DNA from: an uncultured Bacteroidia bacterium
Lineage (GTDB): Bacteria; Bacteroidota; Bacteroidia; Bacteroidales; Prolixibacteraceae
Assembly: GCA_903902325.1 (NCBI GenBank)
Contig: CAIUUO010000095.1
Location: 1 to 35,002 of the forward strand
DNA length: 35,002 bases
Direction: 5' to 3'
The translations under genes were made by a program, and so were the position numbers. Positions 34,627 through 35,002 of the stretch are shown here, piece by piece. The notes beneath the pieces were generated by a model. It was not told the DNA's origin and searched no databases. It saw only the letters and a list, made by a program, of their open reading frames with translations. How positions within the stretch are numbered: the first letter of the stretch is position 1; each line of letters opens with the position of its first letter.

Positions 34627-34986
34627 GGGGCATTTTAGCTTGATGCCAATAGAAGTGAAAATAGCCAGTAGTTCATTTGCCTCTTCAAGAATTGAATTTA
34701 CTGATTTAGAACCTGCGATTCCCAAATCAATAATAATCTCAAGCCAATAAATAGTTTCATTTGTCTCACTTTCACAAATCTTAATTTTATTCAAAAAATC
34801 AGCATTACTCCTGGCTCTGTTCGCTTCCCGATAGTTTGCACCAATACTTGAACAAGATTTGGTAATTTGATTTTTGATGACATTATTTTCCGGTGAATAT
34901 TTTAAAGAACAAGAAAGTTGAATAATGTTGATTGCAAATTTTCTGGTCCTTATTTCCATCAGTTTGCCAAATTCCTTATTATTCAT
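34624..34986 (-). CDS. Four-helix-bundle protein (S23 / 23S rRNA intervening-sequence type)
   Basis: The 120-residue product matches the S23/TIGR02436 four-helix family: KEFGKLMEIRTRKFAINII at the N-terminus, ENNVIKNQITKSCSSIGANYREANRARS in the middle, and KIKICESETNETIYWLEIIIDLGI near the C-terminus. These proteins were first seen coded by insertions in 23S rRNA, but stand-alone copies are frequent in Bacteroidota chromosomes and their role is unclear. The start is 16 bases from the right edge, so its promoter is outside the window. Its stop codon falls in the last unit of a 9-bp tandem repeat, a typical setting for this family. Confidence 0.93.
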   Translation of the reverse strand: MNNKEFGKLMEIRTRKFAINIIQLSCSLKYSPENNVIKNQITKSCSSIGANYREANRARSNADFLNKIKICESETNETIYWLEIIIDLGIAGSKSVNSILEEANELLAIFTSIGIKLKCP

Positions 34987-35002
34987 AATTTCTACGTTGC
35001 AA

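Overview
The window looks like chromosomal DNA of a Bacteroidota bacterium, probably an environmental Bacteroidales or Marinilabiliales-type organism; the exact taxon cannot be fixed from this sequence. The evidence is a SusC/SusD pair next to an ECF sigma factor and a FecR anti-sigma factor, a TonB-dependent receptor with a DUF4249 lipoprotein, Bacteroidota-style lipoprotein signals, mostly weak Shine-Dalgarno sequences, and a few TAnnTTTG boxes.

Left part (1-7.9 kb, minus strand). Read in transcription order there is an ECF sigma factor, FecR, SusC with an N-terminal STN signalling domain, SusD, and a type I sulfatase that runs off the left edge. This is a polysaccharide utilisation locus. 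The sulfatase keeps the C-T-P-S-R formylglycine signature and suggests a sulfated glycan substrate. Hairpins lie between fecR and susC and between susD and the sulfatase.

8.0-11.2 kb (minus strand). A tight three-gene operon encodes a secreted CBM6/35-like protein, a membrane-anchored DUF362 protein and a secreted metallo-beta-lactamase-fold hydrolase. 11.4-16.0 kb holds mostly plus-strand single genes: an esterase-type alpha/beta hydrolase, an unrecognised secreted or membrane protein with an HEEAH motif, a small C-terminally anchored protein (minus strand), an HsmA-like membrane protein, a VanX-type D-Ala-D-Ala dipeptidase and a cupin. Short intergenic repeats separate several of them.

16.1-26.0 kb (plus strand). 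A TonB-dependent receptor and its DUF4249 partner lipoprotein are followed by a secreted protein with a Gly/His/Met-rich tail. Next comes a complete tripartite RND efflux system: lipoprotein adaptor, HAE-type pump and TolC-like channel. The TolC gene overlaps the end of the convergent operon behind it.

26.0-28.6 kb (minus strand). A compact four-gene operon encodes an ABC ATPase, its permease, a YtrA-type GntR repressor and a secreted beta-rich protein. The roughly 490-base gap that follows contains a nested inverted-repeat element. 29.1-35.0 kb (minus strand) is core genome: a TPR lipoprotein, a deoxynucleoside kinase, pnp and rpsO, with clear intrinsic terminators after the TPR gene, pnp and rpsO. 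A four-helix-bundle protein gene with a short tandem repeat at its 3' end closes the window.
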